Assembly: GCF_003671765.1 (NCBI RefSeq)
Contig: NZ_QPIB01000040.1
Span: 1-64,000 of the forward strand
DNA from: Xenophilus sp. E41
GTDB taxonomy: Bacteria; Pseudomonadota; Gammaproteobacteria; Burkholderiales; Burkholderiaceae_C
Reading direction: 5' to 3'
Length of the DNA stretch: 64,000 nucleotides
Within the stretch, counting starts at the first letter, position 1, and the number at the start of each line of letters is the position of its first letter. Below, piece after piece: positions 15,998-25,359 of this stretch. The notes beneath the pieces were generated by a model. It did no database searches and had not been told where the DNA came from. It saw only the letters and a list, made by a program, of their open reading frames with translations. The position numbers were made by a program, and so were the translations under genes.

Positions 15998-16050
15998 CGA
16001 ATTCGGCTGCAACGACCGCCCGTCGTGGGCTGCAGGCCGATTGCACTTTC
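15985..16050 (+). repeat. Family-A short repeat, copy 2 (supplies a stop codon)
   Basis: Reads gtcacgaacgtgacgaattc, then ggctgc...gggctgcag and gattgcactttc. Its first 13 bases lie inside the MFS gene, and the TGA of cgtgacg is that gene's stop. The gtcacg-aa-cgtgac box is a perfect dyad. It is followed by a gene-poor spacer to 16240. Confidence 0.8.
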
Positions 16051-16240
16051 GCATTTCCACCCCGCTCTGCTTGGCGGCGTGCCCGAGCCGGCCGCGCGCC
16101 GGCCCGCCCGCATGTAGGTGCAGGCGCGCCTGCGCTCAGCAGGCAGGCCGACCGAGGCCGACGCGAGGCCATCGCACAGTGCAATACCGGGATGACGCCA
16201 CCTGCGCGTCACGCCTGCTCTTCGACGCCCGAGCCACGCC

Positions 16241-16582
16241 ATGACCCGCCGCGCAGAACGCATCGCCGCCATCCAGTCGCTGTCCGCGGCCGAACGCCGC
16301 TGGCAACCCACGCCTGCCCACTTCCTGCAGATGGTGCAGGCGGGTGCGCCTCAGCCTTCCAACGCCTTCCGGGCGCTGGGCGCCGCCGTCGAATGGGACG
16401 GCCGCTTCTTCGTCTGGGTGCTGCTGGAGGACCGCGGTGGCGCTGGCGGTTATGCCGAACTGGCGCGCGCCGCGCAGGGCGACCCGACCTACGCCGACGC
16501 GCTGCGCCACGGCTGGCAGGCCCTGCACGTGATGCTGGGCGAACGCCTGCACGCGCCATTGGCCGCACCACAGAGCGCGTGA
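16241..16582 (+). CDS. Hypothetical protein, 113 residues
   Basis: I do not recognise a family. The 113-residue product is soluble, with an amphipathic start (AERIAAIQSLSAAERRWQP), a possible helix THFLQ-like segment near 25-35, and a central FFVWVLLEDR strand. Glycine-rich GGAGGYAELA and a helical HGWQALHVMLGERLHAP end follow. There is no signal peptide and no cysteine. The gene lies 64 bases before the hybrid kinase gene on the same strand and might be co-transcribed with it. Confidence 0.65.
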   Translation: MTRRAERIAAIQSLSAAERRWQPTPAHFLQMVQAGAPQPSNAFRALGAAVEWDGRFFVWVLLEDRGGAGGYAELARAAQGDPTYADALRHGWQALHVMLGERLHAPLAAPQSA

Positions 16583-16646
16583 AGCGCGTGGGATACTCCG
16601 CCGCGGCCATCGTGCGCCACCGGCCTGGGGGCTGCGCCGCAAGCTC

Positions 16647-19217
16647 ATGAAAGACAGCGGCATGCACCACAACGTCGGCGCGGCGGCGCCCCGCGACCCG
16701 CATTTCCTGGCGGGCGCACCGCTGCCAGCCCCGCACCTCGCGGCCCACGACTGGGCGGCCTCCGCCCTCGGCACGCCGGACACCTGGCCGGCGCCGCTGC
16801 GGTCGGCGGTGTCGGCGATGCTGGACTCGCCGGTGCCTGCCTGGCTGGCCTGGGGCGACGCGCTGACCCTGATCTACAACGAAGCCTACATCCCCCTGCT
16901 GGGCGGCAAGCACCCGCAGGCGCTCGGCGCGCCGCTGCAGCGGGTGTGGGCCGAGGTCTGGCCCGACGTGGACGAGCTGATCGCCACCACCCTGGGCGGC
17001 CGTTCGATCTACCGGGAGGACCTGCCCCTGGTGGCCAACCGCAACGGCACCGACGAACAGACCTGGTTCACCTTCTCGTACGTGCCGCTGCGCGACGGCG
17101 CGGGCGCGGTGCTCGGCCTGGCCTGCACCGTGTGGGAGACCACCGCCAAGGTCCGCGCCCAGCAGGCGCTGGAGGAGGCCAACCGCGCGCTCGAGCGACG
17201 CGTGGCCGAGGTCGAACTGCGCGAGGCGCAGAAGCGCGAGACCGAGGAGCGCTACCGCCTCGCGGTGCTGGCCACCAACGACGCCGTGTGGGATTGGCAG
17301 CTGGCCGACGGCCACGTGGTGTGGAACCGCGCGCTGGGCGCCCTCTTCGGACACACCGACACCGAGACCGACGCCGCCTGGTGGCTCGACCACATCCATC
17401 CCGAGGACCGCGGCCGCATCAAGCGCGGCATCCATGCGGTGATCGACGGCGGCGGCAACAGCTGGTCCGACGGCTACCGCTTCCGCCGTGCCAACGGCAG
17501 CTATGCCGAGGTGTTCGACCGCGGCACGGTGCTGCGCGACGAGGCCGGGCAGCCCCTGCGCATGATCGGCGCCATGCTCGACCTGAGCGAACGCCAGCGC
17601 GCCGAGGCCGCGCTGCGCGAGAGCGAGCGCCAGTTCCGCACGCTGTTCGAGACCATCGACGAGGGCTTCTGCGTCATCGAGTTCCTCGACGGGCCGCACG
17701 GGCCGCTGAGCGACTACGTGCACGTGGCCGCCAACCCCGCCTACACCGCCAACGCCGGCATTGCCGACGTGGTCGGCCAGCGGGTGCGCGACATGGTGCC
17801 GCAGGAGGCCGACGGCTGGGTCGAGACCTACCGCCGCGTGCTGCTCACCGGCGAGCCGGTGCGCTTCGAGCGCGAGCTGGTGCGCACCGGCCGCTACCTG
17901 GAACTGGCGGCCTTTCGCGTCGAGCCGCCCGAGCGCCGGCAGGTGGCCGTGCTGTTCCAGGACGTGACGAAGCGCCACCGCGCCGAGCAGGCACTACGCG
18001 AGCTCAACGAGACGCTGGAGCGCCGCGTGGCCGACGAGGTGGCGGAGCGCAGCCGTACCGAGGAGGCGCTGCGCCAGGCGCAGAAGATGGAAGCCGTGGG
18101 CCAGCTCACCGGCGGCATCGCGCACGACTTCAACAACATGCTGGCCGTGGTGATCGGCTCGCTCGACCTGCTCGGGCGCCGCTTCGCCGCCAGCGAGCCG
18201 CGGGCGGTGCGCTACATCGAGTCGGCCCGCGACGGCGCCCGCCGCGCCGCGCAGCTGACGCAGCGGCTGCTCGCCTTCTCGCGCCAGCAGCCGCTCAAGC
18301 CCGAGGCCGTGGACGCCAACCGCCTGGTGGCGGGCATGTCGGACCTGCTGCGCCACTCGCTGGGCGCGTCGGTCCGCCTGGAGACGGTGCAGGCCGGCGG
18401 CCTGTGGCGCAGCCACGCCGACCCGAACCAGCTGGAGAACGTGATCCTCAACCTGGCCGTCAACGCGCGCGACGCCATGCCCGACGGCGGCCGGCTCACC
18501 ATCGAGACCGCCAACTGCCACCTCGACGAACACTACACCGCGGCCCACCTGGGCCTGGCGCCCGGGCAGTACGTGATGATCGCCGTCACCGACACCGGGG
18601 CCGGCATGACGCCCGAGGTGCTGGCCAAGGCCTTCGACCCCTTCTTCACCACCAAGGAGGTGGGCCGCGGCACCGGCCTCGGGCTCAGCCAGGTCTACGG
18701 CTTCGTCAAGCAGTCGGGCGGGCACGTCAAGATCTACTCCGAGCACGGCCAGGGCACCACCGTGAAGGTCTACCTGCCGCGGCTGGTCGGCGACGCCGAA
18801 GAGCCCCCCGCGGCGGAAGCGGCGGCCAGCCTGCCGCTGGGCGACGCGCAGGAGGTGGTGCTGGTGGTCGAGGACGAGGCGGCGGTGCGGCAATTCTCGG
18901 TCGAGGCGCTGACCGAGCTGGGCTACTGCGTGCTCGAAGCCGACGGCGCCGCGGCTGCGCTCAGGCTCATCGACGCGCACCCCGAAATCGCCCTGCTGTT
19001 CACCGACGTGGTGATGCCCGAGGTCAACGGCCGCAAGCTCGCCGACGAAGCGCGGCGGCGCCGGCCCGCGCTGAAGGTGCTGTTCACCACCGGCTACACG
19101 CGCAACGCGGTGGTCCACAACGGCGTGCTCGACCCCGGCGTGCAGCTCCTGGGCAAGCCCTTCACCGTCGAGGCGCTGGCCGCGCGGGTGCGCGAGGTGC
19201 TCGACAGCGAGGGCTGA
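16647..19217 (+). CDS. PAS-domain hybrid sensor histidine kinase
   Basis: An 856-residue soluble hybrid kinase. Residues about 35-170 and 200-320 are PAS folds, the second ending in a PAC-type segment ([16 protein letters not shown]). A third PAS occupies about 325-445, followed by a coiled coil ([15 protein letters not shown]). The HisKA box [11 protein letters not shown] puts the phosphorylated histidine at H493. The HATPase has N ([14 protein letters not shown]), G1 (DTGAGM) and G2 (GRGTGLGLS) boxes. A C-terminal receiver has its phospho-acceptor at D787 ([13 protein letters not shown]). There are no membrane segments, so it should sense a cytosolic cue such as redox, light or a ligand. 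No response regulator is adjacent. An alternative ATG lies five codons in. Confidence 0.93.
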   Translation: MKDSGMHHNVGAAAPRDPHFLAGAPLPAPHLAAHDWAASALGTPDTWPAPLRSAVSAMLDSPVPAWLAWGDALTLIYNEAYIPLLGGKHPQALGAPLQRVWAEVWPDVDELIATTLGGRSIYREDLPLVANRNGTDEQTWFTFSYVPLRDGAGAVLGLACTVWETTAKVRAQQALEEANRALERRVAEVELREAQKRETEERYRLAVLATNDAVWDWQLADGHVVWNRALGALFGHTDTETDAAWWLDHIHPEDRGRIKRGIHAVIDGGGNSWSDGYRFRRANGSYAEVFDRGTVLRDEAGQPLRMIGAMLDLSERQRAEAALRESERQFRTLFETIDEGFCVIEFLDGPHGPLSDYVHVAANPAYTANAGIADVVGQRVRDMVPQEADGWVETYRRVLLTGEPVRFERELVRTGRYLELAAFRVEPPERRQVAVLFQDVTKRHRAEQALRELNETLERRVADEVAERSRTEEALRQAQKMEAVGQLTGGIAHDFNNMLAVVIGSLDLLGRRFAASEPRAVRYIESARDGARRAAQLTQRLLAFSRQQPLKPEAVDANRLVAGMSDLLRHSLGASVRLETVQAGGLWRSHADPNQLENVILNLAVNARDAMPDGGRLTIETANCHLDEHYTAAHLGLAPGQYVMIAVTDTGAGMTPEVLAKAFDPFFTTKEVGRGTGLGLSQVYGFVKQSGGHVKIYSEHGQGTTVKVYLPRLVGDAEEPPAAEAAASLPLGDAQEVVLVVEDEAAVRQFSVEALTELGYCVLEADGAAAALRLIDAHPEIALLFTDVVMPEVNGRKLADEARRRRPALKVLFTTGYTRNAVVHNGVLDPGVQLLGKPFTVEALAARVREVLDSEG

Positions 19218-19223
19218 AAGCGC

Positions 19224-20456
19224 TCAGGCCGCGGCGGCCGGCGTCGGTCGGCCGCGCCGCGCATCCGCCAGCGCCCAGGCGAAGATGGCCATGCCGGCCA
19301 CCGCCAGCAGCGCACCCACCCAGCCGGTCGAGGTCCAGCCCAAGCCGGCGCTGATGGCCACGCCGCCCAGCCACGCGCCCAGCGCGTTGGCCATGTTGAA
19401 GGCCGAATGGTTGAGCGCCGCCGCCAGCGACTGCGCGTCGCCCGCCACGTCCATCAGCCGGATCTGCAGCGCCGGGCCGATGGCGACGATGGTGCCCACC
19501 AGCAGCACGTTGAGCGAGGCCAGCAGCCAGTGGTGCGCGGTGAAGGTGAAGGCCAGAAGCACCAGGGCCGCGTAGACCATCACGCCGCCGATGGTGCGCA
19601 TCAGCGCCTTGTCGGCCAGGCGCGAGCCCACGATGTTGCCCGCCACCATGCCCACGCCGAACAGCGCCAGCACGAAGGGCACGTGCTCGACGCGCAGGCC
19701 GGCCACCTCGGTCAGGGTCGGCTTCACGTAGCTGAACACCGAGAACATGCCGCCGAAGCCGATCGCCGCGATGCCCAGCGTGAGCCACACCTGCTTGCGC
19801 CCGAGCGCGCCCAGTTCGCGCAGCGGGCTGGCGCCGGCCGCGGGCCGCAGGTCGGGCACGTCGCGGCGGATCAGCACCACCGCCGCGAGCGCGATCACGC
19901 CGACGAAGACAAAAGCCGCGCGCCAGCCGAAGTGCTGGCCCAGCCAGGCCGCGATGGGCACGCCCACCAGCGTCGCGCCGGTGAGCCCCAGCATCACCAG
20001 CCCCACCGCCCGCGCCCGCCGCCCCGGCGGCGCCAGCGCGGCCGCCACCAGTGCCGCCACGCCGAAGTACGTGCCATGCGGCAACCCCGACGCGAAGCGC
20101 AGCAGGTTGAGCGACACGTAGCCCGGCGCCGCCGCGCTGGCGAAGTTGCCGGCCGCGAACACCGCCATCAGTGCCATCAGCAGTGCCCGCCGGCCCCAGT
20201 TGGCCGATAGCACCGCCAGCACCGGCGCACCGATCACCACGCCCAGCGCATAGGCGCTGATCACGTGGCCGGCCTGCGGGATGCTGACACCGATGTCCTT
20301 CGCCACCTCGGGCAGCAGGCCCATGATGACGAATTCGCCGGTACCGATGGCGAAGCCGCCGACGCCGAGGGCCAGGATGGCGCGCAGCATGGAGGACTCG
20401 CCGGCAGCCGAATCGGGCGCTGCCGATGCAGGAGAAGGAAGGGGGGAGGAGGCCAC
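19224..20456 (-). CDS. MFS transporter (AraJ/YdhP-like DHA1 exporter)
   Basis: A 410-residue twelve-helix major facilitator of the drug:H+ antiporter-1 group. FAIGTGEFVIMGLLPEVAKD in helix 1 is the typical AraJ/YdhP-family opening, and GASPLRELGALGRKQVWL marks the central loop. These proteins export arabinose-like sugars, purines or drugs; the cargo here is unknown. The start is uncertain: GTG at 20456 gives a 22-residue leader, while ATG at 20390 begins directly at helix 1 and matches the usual family length. Neither has a clear ribosome-binding site. It is convergent with the hybrid kinase gene, six bases apart. Confidence 0.9.
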   Translation of the reverse strand: MASSPLPSPASAAPDSAAGESSMLRAILALGVGGFAIGTGEFVIMGLLPEVAKDIGVSIPQAGHVISAYALGVVIGAPVLAVLSANWGRRALLMALMAVFAAGNFASAAAPGYVSLNLLRFASGLPHGTYFGVAALVAAALAPPGRRARAVGLVMLGLTGATLVGVPIAAWLGQHFGWRAAFVFVGVIALAAVVLIRRDVPDLRPAAGASPLRELGALGRKQVWLTLGIAAIGFGGMFSVFSYVKPTLTEVAGLRVEHVPFVLALFGVGMVAGNIVGSRLADKALMRTIGGVMVYAALVLLAFTFTAHHWLLASLNVLLVGTIVAIGPALQIRLMDVAGDAQSLAAALNHSAFNMANALGAWLGGVAISAGLGWTSTGWVGALLAVAGMAIFAWALADARRGRPTPAAAA

Positions 20457-20589
20457 GCCAGGAAGAGAGTTGGGGGTTAACCCTGATTATCCCGGCAGTC
20501 CCTCGTCCCATGTGCGTGCGGGGTTGCGCGCGCCCGCAGGTCCAGCCAACAGCAGCCGAGCCCTGGCCCGGGGCGGGCTGGCGCGCACC

Positions 20590-22236
20590 CTACTTGCCAC
20601 GCCTTTTCCACGCTCGCAGGTCATGCATCCCCGGCAAGCCGCGTGGATCCACGCCAGGCGCGAAGATCTGGTGCTTCTGGATCTTCTGTGTGCCCGTCGT
20701 CGGAATGTGCGGCGTGATCCAGAGCCATCCGGGGAGCTTGTGATACGCCAGGCCCGCGCGGCAATGCTCGAACAGCGAATGCACGGAAGCCCCGACATCG
20801 GCCGGGCCCGCCGCGCCCGCGTGCGCGGACTTCAGCACCACGCAGGCCAGCACCTCCTCTTCGCGCAATTCGTCTGGCACCGCCATGACCGCCGCCACCT
20901 GCACGTCGGGATGGGCCTGCAGCCAAGCCTCCACCTCGGCCGCGGCGATGTTTTCTCCAGCGCGGCGGATGATGTTCTTCTGTCTTTCGACGAAGTGGAG
21001 CATTCCGCCGGAATCCCGTGTCACGACGTCGCCCGTATGGAACCACCCGCCGCGCCACGCGGCCTCGGTGGCCGCTGCGTCGTTCAGGTACCCCGAGAAG
21101 AAGTCCTTGCGCGGTGTTTCCGCGGAATGGCGGATGCACATCTCGCCGGGCACGCCGTCGGGGACCTCGCGGCCGTCGGCATCCACGATCGTCACTTCGA
21201 TGCCCGGCACCGCGCGTCCGAAGGCGCGCGTGCCGACTTGCCTCGGCTCGATGTTGTCGACCAGGATGCGCACGTTCTCCGTCATGCCCCACAGTTCCAG
21301 CAACGGGAAGCCGAAGCGTCGCTCCGCGGCAGCGTGCAGCTGCGGTTCGATGCCCGCGCCCATGCCGAAGCGAACGGCATGGTCGCGCTCGGCCTCGGTT
21401 CGCGTCTGGGCGCTCAGCATCTGGACGATCACGCCCAGGTAGTGGACGATGGTCGCTGCACTCTGCCGGACTTCGGACCACCATCGCGATGACTGGAATC
21501 GGTCCGGCTGCACCTGCGCACTGCCGGTCAGCATGGCGGCATGGAACGACAGCACCGAAGCGTTGACGTGAAAGAGCGGCAGCGGGTTGTAGATCCGTTC
21601 GCCAGACGCACGGAATGTCGTCCGACCGCCACACGACGCGTAGCGCAATCCCGCGGCGAGCTCGTAACGATGCGACAGCACGCAGCCCTTGGGCTGGCCG
21701 GTCGTGCCCGAGGTGTAGAGGATGCTCGCCGGCGATTCAGCGGTCGGCAACACGCCGGTGGCGGCGATGTTCGCGGCGGGCAGGTCGTGGTGGACATCCT
21801 GCAGCGTCACATGCGGCGTGCGCCGGGCTGCGTCGGCCTGGCCGCGCGCCCACAACGGAAGGTGCCCGTCCAGCAGCACGCACAGGTCGATGCCGGAATG
21901 GTCGATCAGGTAAGCGAGCTCGCGCGCTCGATAGTCGGGATTGATTGGCACACAGCAGGCGCCGATCGTGTTCAGCGCCAGCTTGTGCAGAAGGTGGTCC
22001 AGGCGGTTGTCGAGCAGCAAGCCGACGCGATGCCCGACGCCATAACCCTTGCTGCGATAGATCATCGCGAGCTCGCGCACGGCCGCGCCGACCTCCGCAT
22101 AGCTCAGGCTGCGGCCTTCCGGGTCGTAGGCGCGCTCCGCGTGGGCCGGAGACACCAGGAAGGGCCGATCGAAAAACATCCGCTCGGCCTCGGACCACGC
22201 GCCGGCGATGGTGGCCGACTCTTCGAGTTCGATCAT
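20590..22236 (-). CDS. AMP-dependent acyl-CoA ligase (CaiC-like)
   Basis: A 548-residue ANL-superfamily adenylating enzyme. The P-loop is YTSGTTGQPKGCV, the A5 motif LELWGMTENV, and the A7-A8 region GWFHTGDVV followed by RAGENIAAAEVE. The catalytic lysine is in GTQKIQKHQI near the C-terminus. It activates a carboxylate as acyl-AMP and then acyl-CoA; the closest familiar group is crotonobetaine/carnitine-CoA ligase, but this is only resemblance. AGAGG precedes the ATG. It begins nine bases after gloB-like and is the last gene of the LysR/VOC/glyoxalase II string, which suggests a thioester product or intermediate handled by glutathione chemistry. Confidence 0.92.
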   Translation of the reverse strand: MIELEESATIAGAWSEAERMFFDRPFLVSPAHAERAYDPEGRSLSYAEVGAAVRELAMIYRSKGYGVGHRVGLLLDNRLDHLLHKLALNTIGACCVPINPDYRARELAYLIDHSGIDLCVLLDGHLPLWARGQADAARRTPHVTLQDVHHDLPAANIAATGVLPTAESPASILYTSGTTGQPKGCVLSHRYELAAGLRYASCGGRTTFRASGERIYNPLPLFHVNASVLSFHAAMLTGSAQVQPDRFQSSRWWSEVRQSAATIVHYLGVIVQMLSAQTRTEAERDHAVRFGMGAGIEPQLHAAAERRFGFPLLELWGMTENVRILVDNIEPRQVGTRAFGRAVPGIEVTIVDADGREVPDGVPGEMCIRHSAETPRKDFFSGYLNDAAATEAAWRGGWFHTGDVVTRDSGGMLHFVERQKNIIRRAGENIAAAEVEAWLQAHPDVQVAAVMAVPDELREEEVLACVVLKSAHAGAAGPADVGASVHSLFEHCRAGLAYHKLPGWLWITPHIPTTGTQKIQKHQIFAPGVDPRGLPGMHDLRAWKRRGK

Positions 22237-22245
22237 GGGCTGCCT

Positions 22246-23061
22246 CTATTCATCCCGCGTTCGAAACGTGTTTCGCGCCGCCCTCAGGGCGGAGAACACA
22301 CCGACGCGGTCGCCGTCCGGCAGCCGGAATTGCCGACGCACCCGGTCCGCGAATTCGAAGTTGTCGATCCTCAGGAACGGATTGACCTCCCGCTCGAGCT
22401 TGAGCGTGGTCGGCACCGTCGGAACGCGCTCGCGACGCAACTCGGTCGCGCGCCGGCTCCAGGCCGCAAGAATCGGGTTGTCCGGATCGACGCTCTGCGC
22501 GAAGGCGATGTTGCGCAGCGTGTATTCGTGCGCGCAGTGCACCAGCGTCGATTCGGGCAGCCGATTGAGGCGGTCGATCGCTTCCACCATCTGGTGCGGC
22601 GTGCCTTCGAAGACGCGGCCGCAGCCGCACGAAAACAGGGTGTCGCCGCAGAACATGCGCAGCGCGCTCTCCCCGGACTGCGGCTCCAGCACGTAGACGA
22701 CATGATCGAGCGTATGGCCCGGCGTCGCCACCACCCGAAAGCTCAGCGCCGGCTGCGCAAGCGCGATGCGAGTGCCGTCAAACACGCGTCGAGTCACGCC
22801 AGGAATCCCGCTGCCGGTCGGCCCGTACACGGCGACGGGCTCGATGGTGCCGGTGCGCCGCTGCAGCAGTTGCGCAACGCCGCCCACATGGTCCGCATGA
22901 TGATGGGTCAGCAGGATCGCCGACAGACGCAGCCGTCGTCGCGACAGGAAGGCGTGCACCGGAGCCGCGTCTCCGGGGTCGACCGCGACGGCGCGCACGC
23001 CGTCGTCGAGCATCCAGATGTAGTTGTCCTCCAGCGCCTCGACGGCAGTACAGGTGATCAC
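22246..23061 (-). CDS. gloB: Hydroxyacylglutathione hydrolase (glyoxalase II)
   Basis: A 271-residue metallo-beta-lactamase-fold thioesterase. THHHADHVGG (H53, H55, D57, H58) forms the binuclear metal site, with further ligands in ATPGHTLDHVVY and FCGDTLFSCGCGRVFEG, the latter a glyoxalase II hallmark. HCAHEYTLRNIAFA is the C-terminal glutathione-side motif. It cleaves S-D-lactoylglutathione or related acyl-glutathiones. A GTG start at 23061 is supported by AAGGA seven bases upstream. It lies between a VOC gene and an acyl-CoA ligase gene, so it may act in a dedicated pathway rather than housekeeping methylglyoxal removal. Confidence 0.94.
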   Translation of the reverse strand: MITCTAVEALEDNYIWMLDDGVRAVAVDPGDAAPVHAFLSRRRLRLSAILLTHHHADHVGGVAQLLQRRTGTIEPVAVYGPTGSGIPGVTRRVFDGTRIALAQPALSFRVVATPGHTLDHVVYVLEPQSGESALRMFCGDTLFSCGCGRVFEGTPHQMVEAIDRLNRLPESTLVHCAHEYTLRNIAFAQSVDPDNPILAAWSRRATELRRERVPTVPTTLKLEREVNPFLRIDNFEFADRVRRQFRLPDGDRVGVFSALRAARNTFRTRDE

Positions 23062-23100
23062 CTCATCGTCCTTGTTGAGAGCGCAAAAGCCCTGACAGGG

Positions 23101-23520
23101 CTAGTGCGCTCTCAGGATTTCGTTGAACTCGAGCACGTTGAGGTCGGGGTCGCGGATGAAGCAGAGCCTGCGCCGGCCGTTGCCGACGACCAGCGGGCCT
23201 TCGGTCACGTTGACGTCCCATTCCACGAACTTGCGCAGCAGCGCATCCATGTCGCTCACGATGAAGGCTGCGTGCGTGTAGCCGGGCCACTTGGTCGCAT
23301 GGTCGAGCAGGAGGTTGCCCTCTGGATGGACATCGACCGCGTTGTAGATCAGGTGGATCCGCGCGCCCGCCTCGTTGACCAGACCGAGCGCACGGGCGTC
23401 GGGCGCGTCCTCGTCCGGATCGACGCGGAAGCCCAGTCGTTCGTAGAAGTCCAGCGCACGCGCCTTGTCTGTTACGCGCAGACCGACGTGGTCGATCGCA
23501 GTCACCAGTTCATCATTCAT
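23101..23520 (-). CDS. VOC-family lyase (lactoylglutathione-lyase-like)
   Basis: A 139-residue glyoxalase-fold protein with two babab modules. The first begins TAIDHVGLRVTDKARALDFY with a probable metal-binding histidine (H12 counting from the ATG at 23520). The second shows YTHAAFIVSDMDALL and ends in IRDPDLNVLEFNE, with histidine and glutamate ligands. Position directly upstream of glyoxalase II favours a glutathione-adduct isomerase (glyoxalase I type), but dioxygenase members look alike. Alternative starts lie upstream at 23544 and 23586; the chosen one begins at the first beta strand. It follows the LysR gene on the same strand. Confidence 0.88.
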   Translation of the reverse strand: MNDELVTAIDHVGLRVTDKARALDFYERLGFRVDPDEDAPDARALGLVNEAGARIHLIYNAVDVHPEGNLLLDHATKWPGYTHAAFIVSDMDALLRKFVEWDVNVTEGPLVVGNGRRRLCFIRDPDLNVLEFNEILRAH

Positions 23521-23617
23521 CGTCGTCTCGAGGTCTCTCGTCATCAGGTTGGCAGCCATCGTAAGAACGAGCCGCCGGCGGGACAATTGAATGGTTCTCG
23601 AGCCCGATGACAGCCGT

Positions 23618-24553
23618 TCACGCTCCGTCGGGCGTGCGCATCAAGGCGTGCAGCCAAGCCTTGAAGCTCGCGACCTTGCGCGTCGCCGCCCTCGCTTCCG
23701 AGCACACCAGCCAGAACGAGAAAGGGGAGCGGATCCGGTGTGCGAAGGGAGTCACGAGCCGACCGGCGGCGATGTCCGCGTCGACCAGGCAGGACATGCC
23801 CAGGGCAACGCCCTGGCCGGCCAATGCAGCCTGCTGCGCGAAGGACGGATCCTGGAAGGTGAGCGCACAGCGAACCTGTGGCGCCGCGACGCCGACCTGT
23901 TCCAGCCAATCCGTCCACGTCGGCAGGCGCGGGTCGCGCGAGGCACTCTCGTCCCTGATCAACACGGTGTGCTGCAGATCACCGGGGTCGCGCAGCGCGT
24001 CGCGATGGTGCGCGAGGAACTCGGGACTGCAGACCGGGACCATGTCCACCGCCGACAGCAGCTCGACGACCAGTCCGGGATAGGCGCCCGCGCCGAAGCG
24101 AATGCCCAGATCCACGTTCTCGGCATAGAGATCGACGAGGTCGTCCGAGGTCAGGACCCGCAGGTGCAGCTCCGGATGCGCGTTCGCGAACTGCATCGCG
24201 CCGCGTGCGAGCCACGTGGCACCGAATGCCCCCATCACGCTGACCGTCAGCACGGTCTGGCTCGACGTTTTCAGCTCGTCGATCGCGCTGTGCATCTGCC
24301 CGAAAAGCGGCTCGAGGCTGGACGCGAGGCGTTCGCCTTCCTTGGTGAGCACGGGGTACTTGCCCGATCGGTCGAACAGGTCCACATCGAGGTGCTTCTC
24401 GAGGCGGCGGATCTGGTGGCTGATCGCGCTCGATGTCACGCTCATCTCGGCGGCCGCGCCTGCAAAGCTGCTGTTGCGTGCCGCCGATTCGAAGGTGTGC
24501 AACGCATCGAGAAGGAGCCTCCTTCGCTTGGTCACTGCTTTGGGTGCTGACAT
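23618..24553 (-). CDS. LysR-family transcriptional regulator (GcvA-like)
   Basis: A 311-residue LysR regulator whose N-terminus (RRRLLLDALHTFESAARNSS, then SVTSSAISHQIRRLEKHLDV) matches the GcvA/AmpR-type winged helix. The effector domain follows with TVSVMGAFGATWLA and LRVLTSDDLVDLYAENVDLG. It diverges from the glutathione-S-transferase gene over 136 bases and sits upstream of the VOC, glyoxalase II and ligase genes on its own strand. It therefore likely controls both arms of the glutathione module. Confidence 0.93.
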   Translation of the reverse strand: MSAPKAVTKRRRLLLDALHTFESAARNSSFAGAAAEMSVTSSAISHQIRRLEKHLDVDLFDRSGKYPVLTKEGERLASSLEPLFGQMHSAIDELKTSSQTVLTVSVMGAFGATWLARGAMQFANAHPELHLRVLTSDDLVDLYAENVDLGIRFGAGAYPGLVVELLSAVDMVPVCSPEFLAHHRDALRDPGDLQHTVLIRDESASRDPRLPTWTDWLEQVGVAAPQVRCALTFQDPSFAQQAALAGQGVALGMSCLVDADIAAGRLVTPFAHRIRSPFSFWLVCSEARAATRKVASFKAWLHALMRTPDGA

Positions 24554-24689
24554 GGTCGTCGAAGTGCGGGGAGTGGATCGGGCGTGGTGTCCGTTGTCCC
24601 GATGCTTCGGGACTGCCGGTCATCGTCGATGAATTCTGCTGGGGTTCTGGCCATGCTCGAACGCAAGGTGGGTCCGTAGAATTTTTCGA

Positions 24690-25358
24690 ATGAAACTCTA
24701 CGCGTTGCCCGGCGCCACGTCGTTGGCCACCCACATCGCGCTCGAGATGGCAGCCGAAGCGGCGGGGCCGGACTTCTGCCGGTTCGAGGTCGTGGTGCTC
24801 CAGAGAGGACAGAACGATGAGCCGCCCTTTCGTCGCATCAATCCCCTCGGCACCGTGCCCGCTCTGGTGACGGAAGAAGGCGTCGTCCTGACCGAAAGCC
24901 TTGCCACGCTGTTGCATGTCGCCGACAAAGCGCCGCAGAGCCGGCTGGCGCCAGCGCCGAACTCGCCCCAGCGCGATCGGCTGCACATGCTTCTTTCCAT
25001 GATGGTCAGTTCGGTGCATGCGGCCTTCCAGCTCTACAGGCGGACCGAGCGCTTCGCAGGAGGTGACGAAGCCGCGCAGGCGGCTGTCCAGGGATTGGCG
25101 CTGCAGCGAATCGACAGGTACCTGAACCTGCTGCAGGCCGAGCTCGGCGTTGGCGGCTACTTGATCGGCGAGCATGTGTCGGTGGCAGACCTCATGCTGT
25201 TCGTCACCGCCCGTTGGGGCGCGAGCCTTCCGCGACCGACGATGCAGTACCCGCGACTGTGGTCCTTCACCCAGCAACTGGCCGCCATGCCCGCCGTGAA
25301 GCGGGCGATGCAGGTCGAAGGCATCGGCATGACCGTCCCGCCCAACGGCCTCGGCTGA
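24690..25358 (+). CDS. Glutathione S-transferase
   Basis: A 222-residue two-domain GST. The thioredoxin-like half opens with MKLYALPGATSLATHIAL, where Ser or Tyr in the first loop would activate glutathione as in beta-class enzymes. INPLGTVPALV carries the cis-proline and TESLATLLHVADK the glutathione gamma-glutamyl contact. The helical C-terminal half includes the N-capping motif YLIGEHVSVADLMLFV. It diverges from the LysR gene and is convergent with a Bug gene one base after its stop. It could conjugate or cleave a substrate whose thioester product feeds the glyoxalase and ligase genes. Confidence 0.93.
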   Translation: MKLYALPGATSLATHIALEMAAEAAGPDFCRFEVVVLQRGQNDEPPFRRINPLGTVPALVTEEGVVLTESLATLLHVADKAPQSRLAPAPNSPQRDRLHMLLSMMVSSVHAAFQLYRRTERFAGGDEAAQAAVQGLALQRIDRYLNLLQAELGVGGYLIGEHVSVADLMLFVTARWGASLPRPTMQYPRLWSFTQQLAAMPAVKRAMQVEGIGMTVPPNGLG

Positions 25359-25359
25359 A

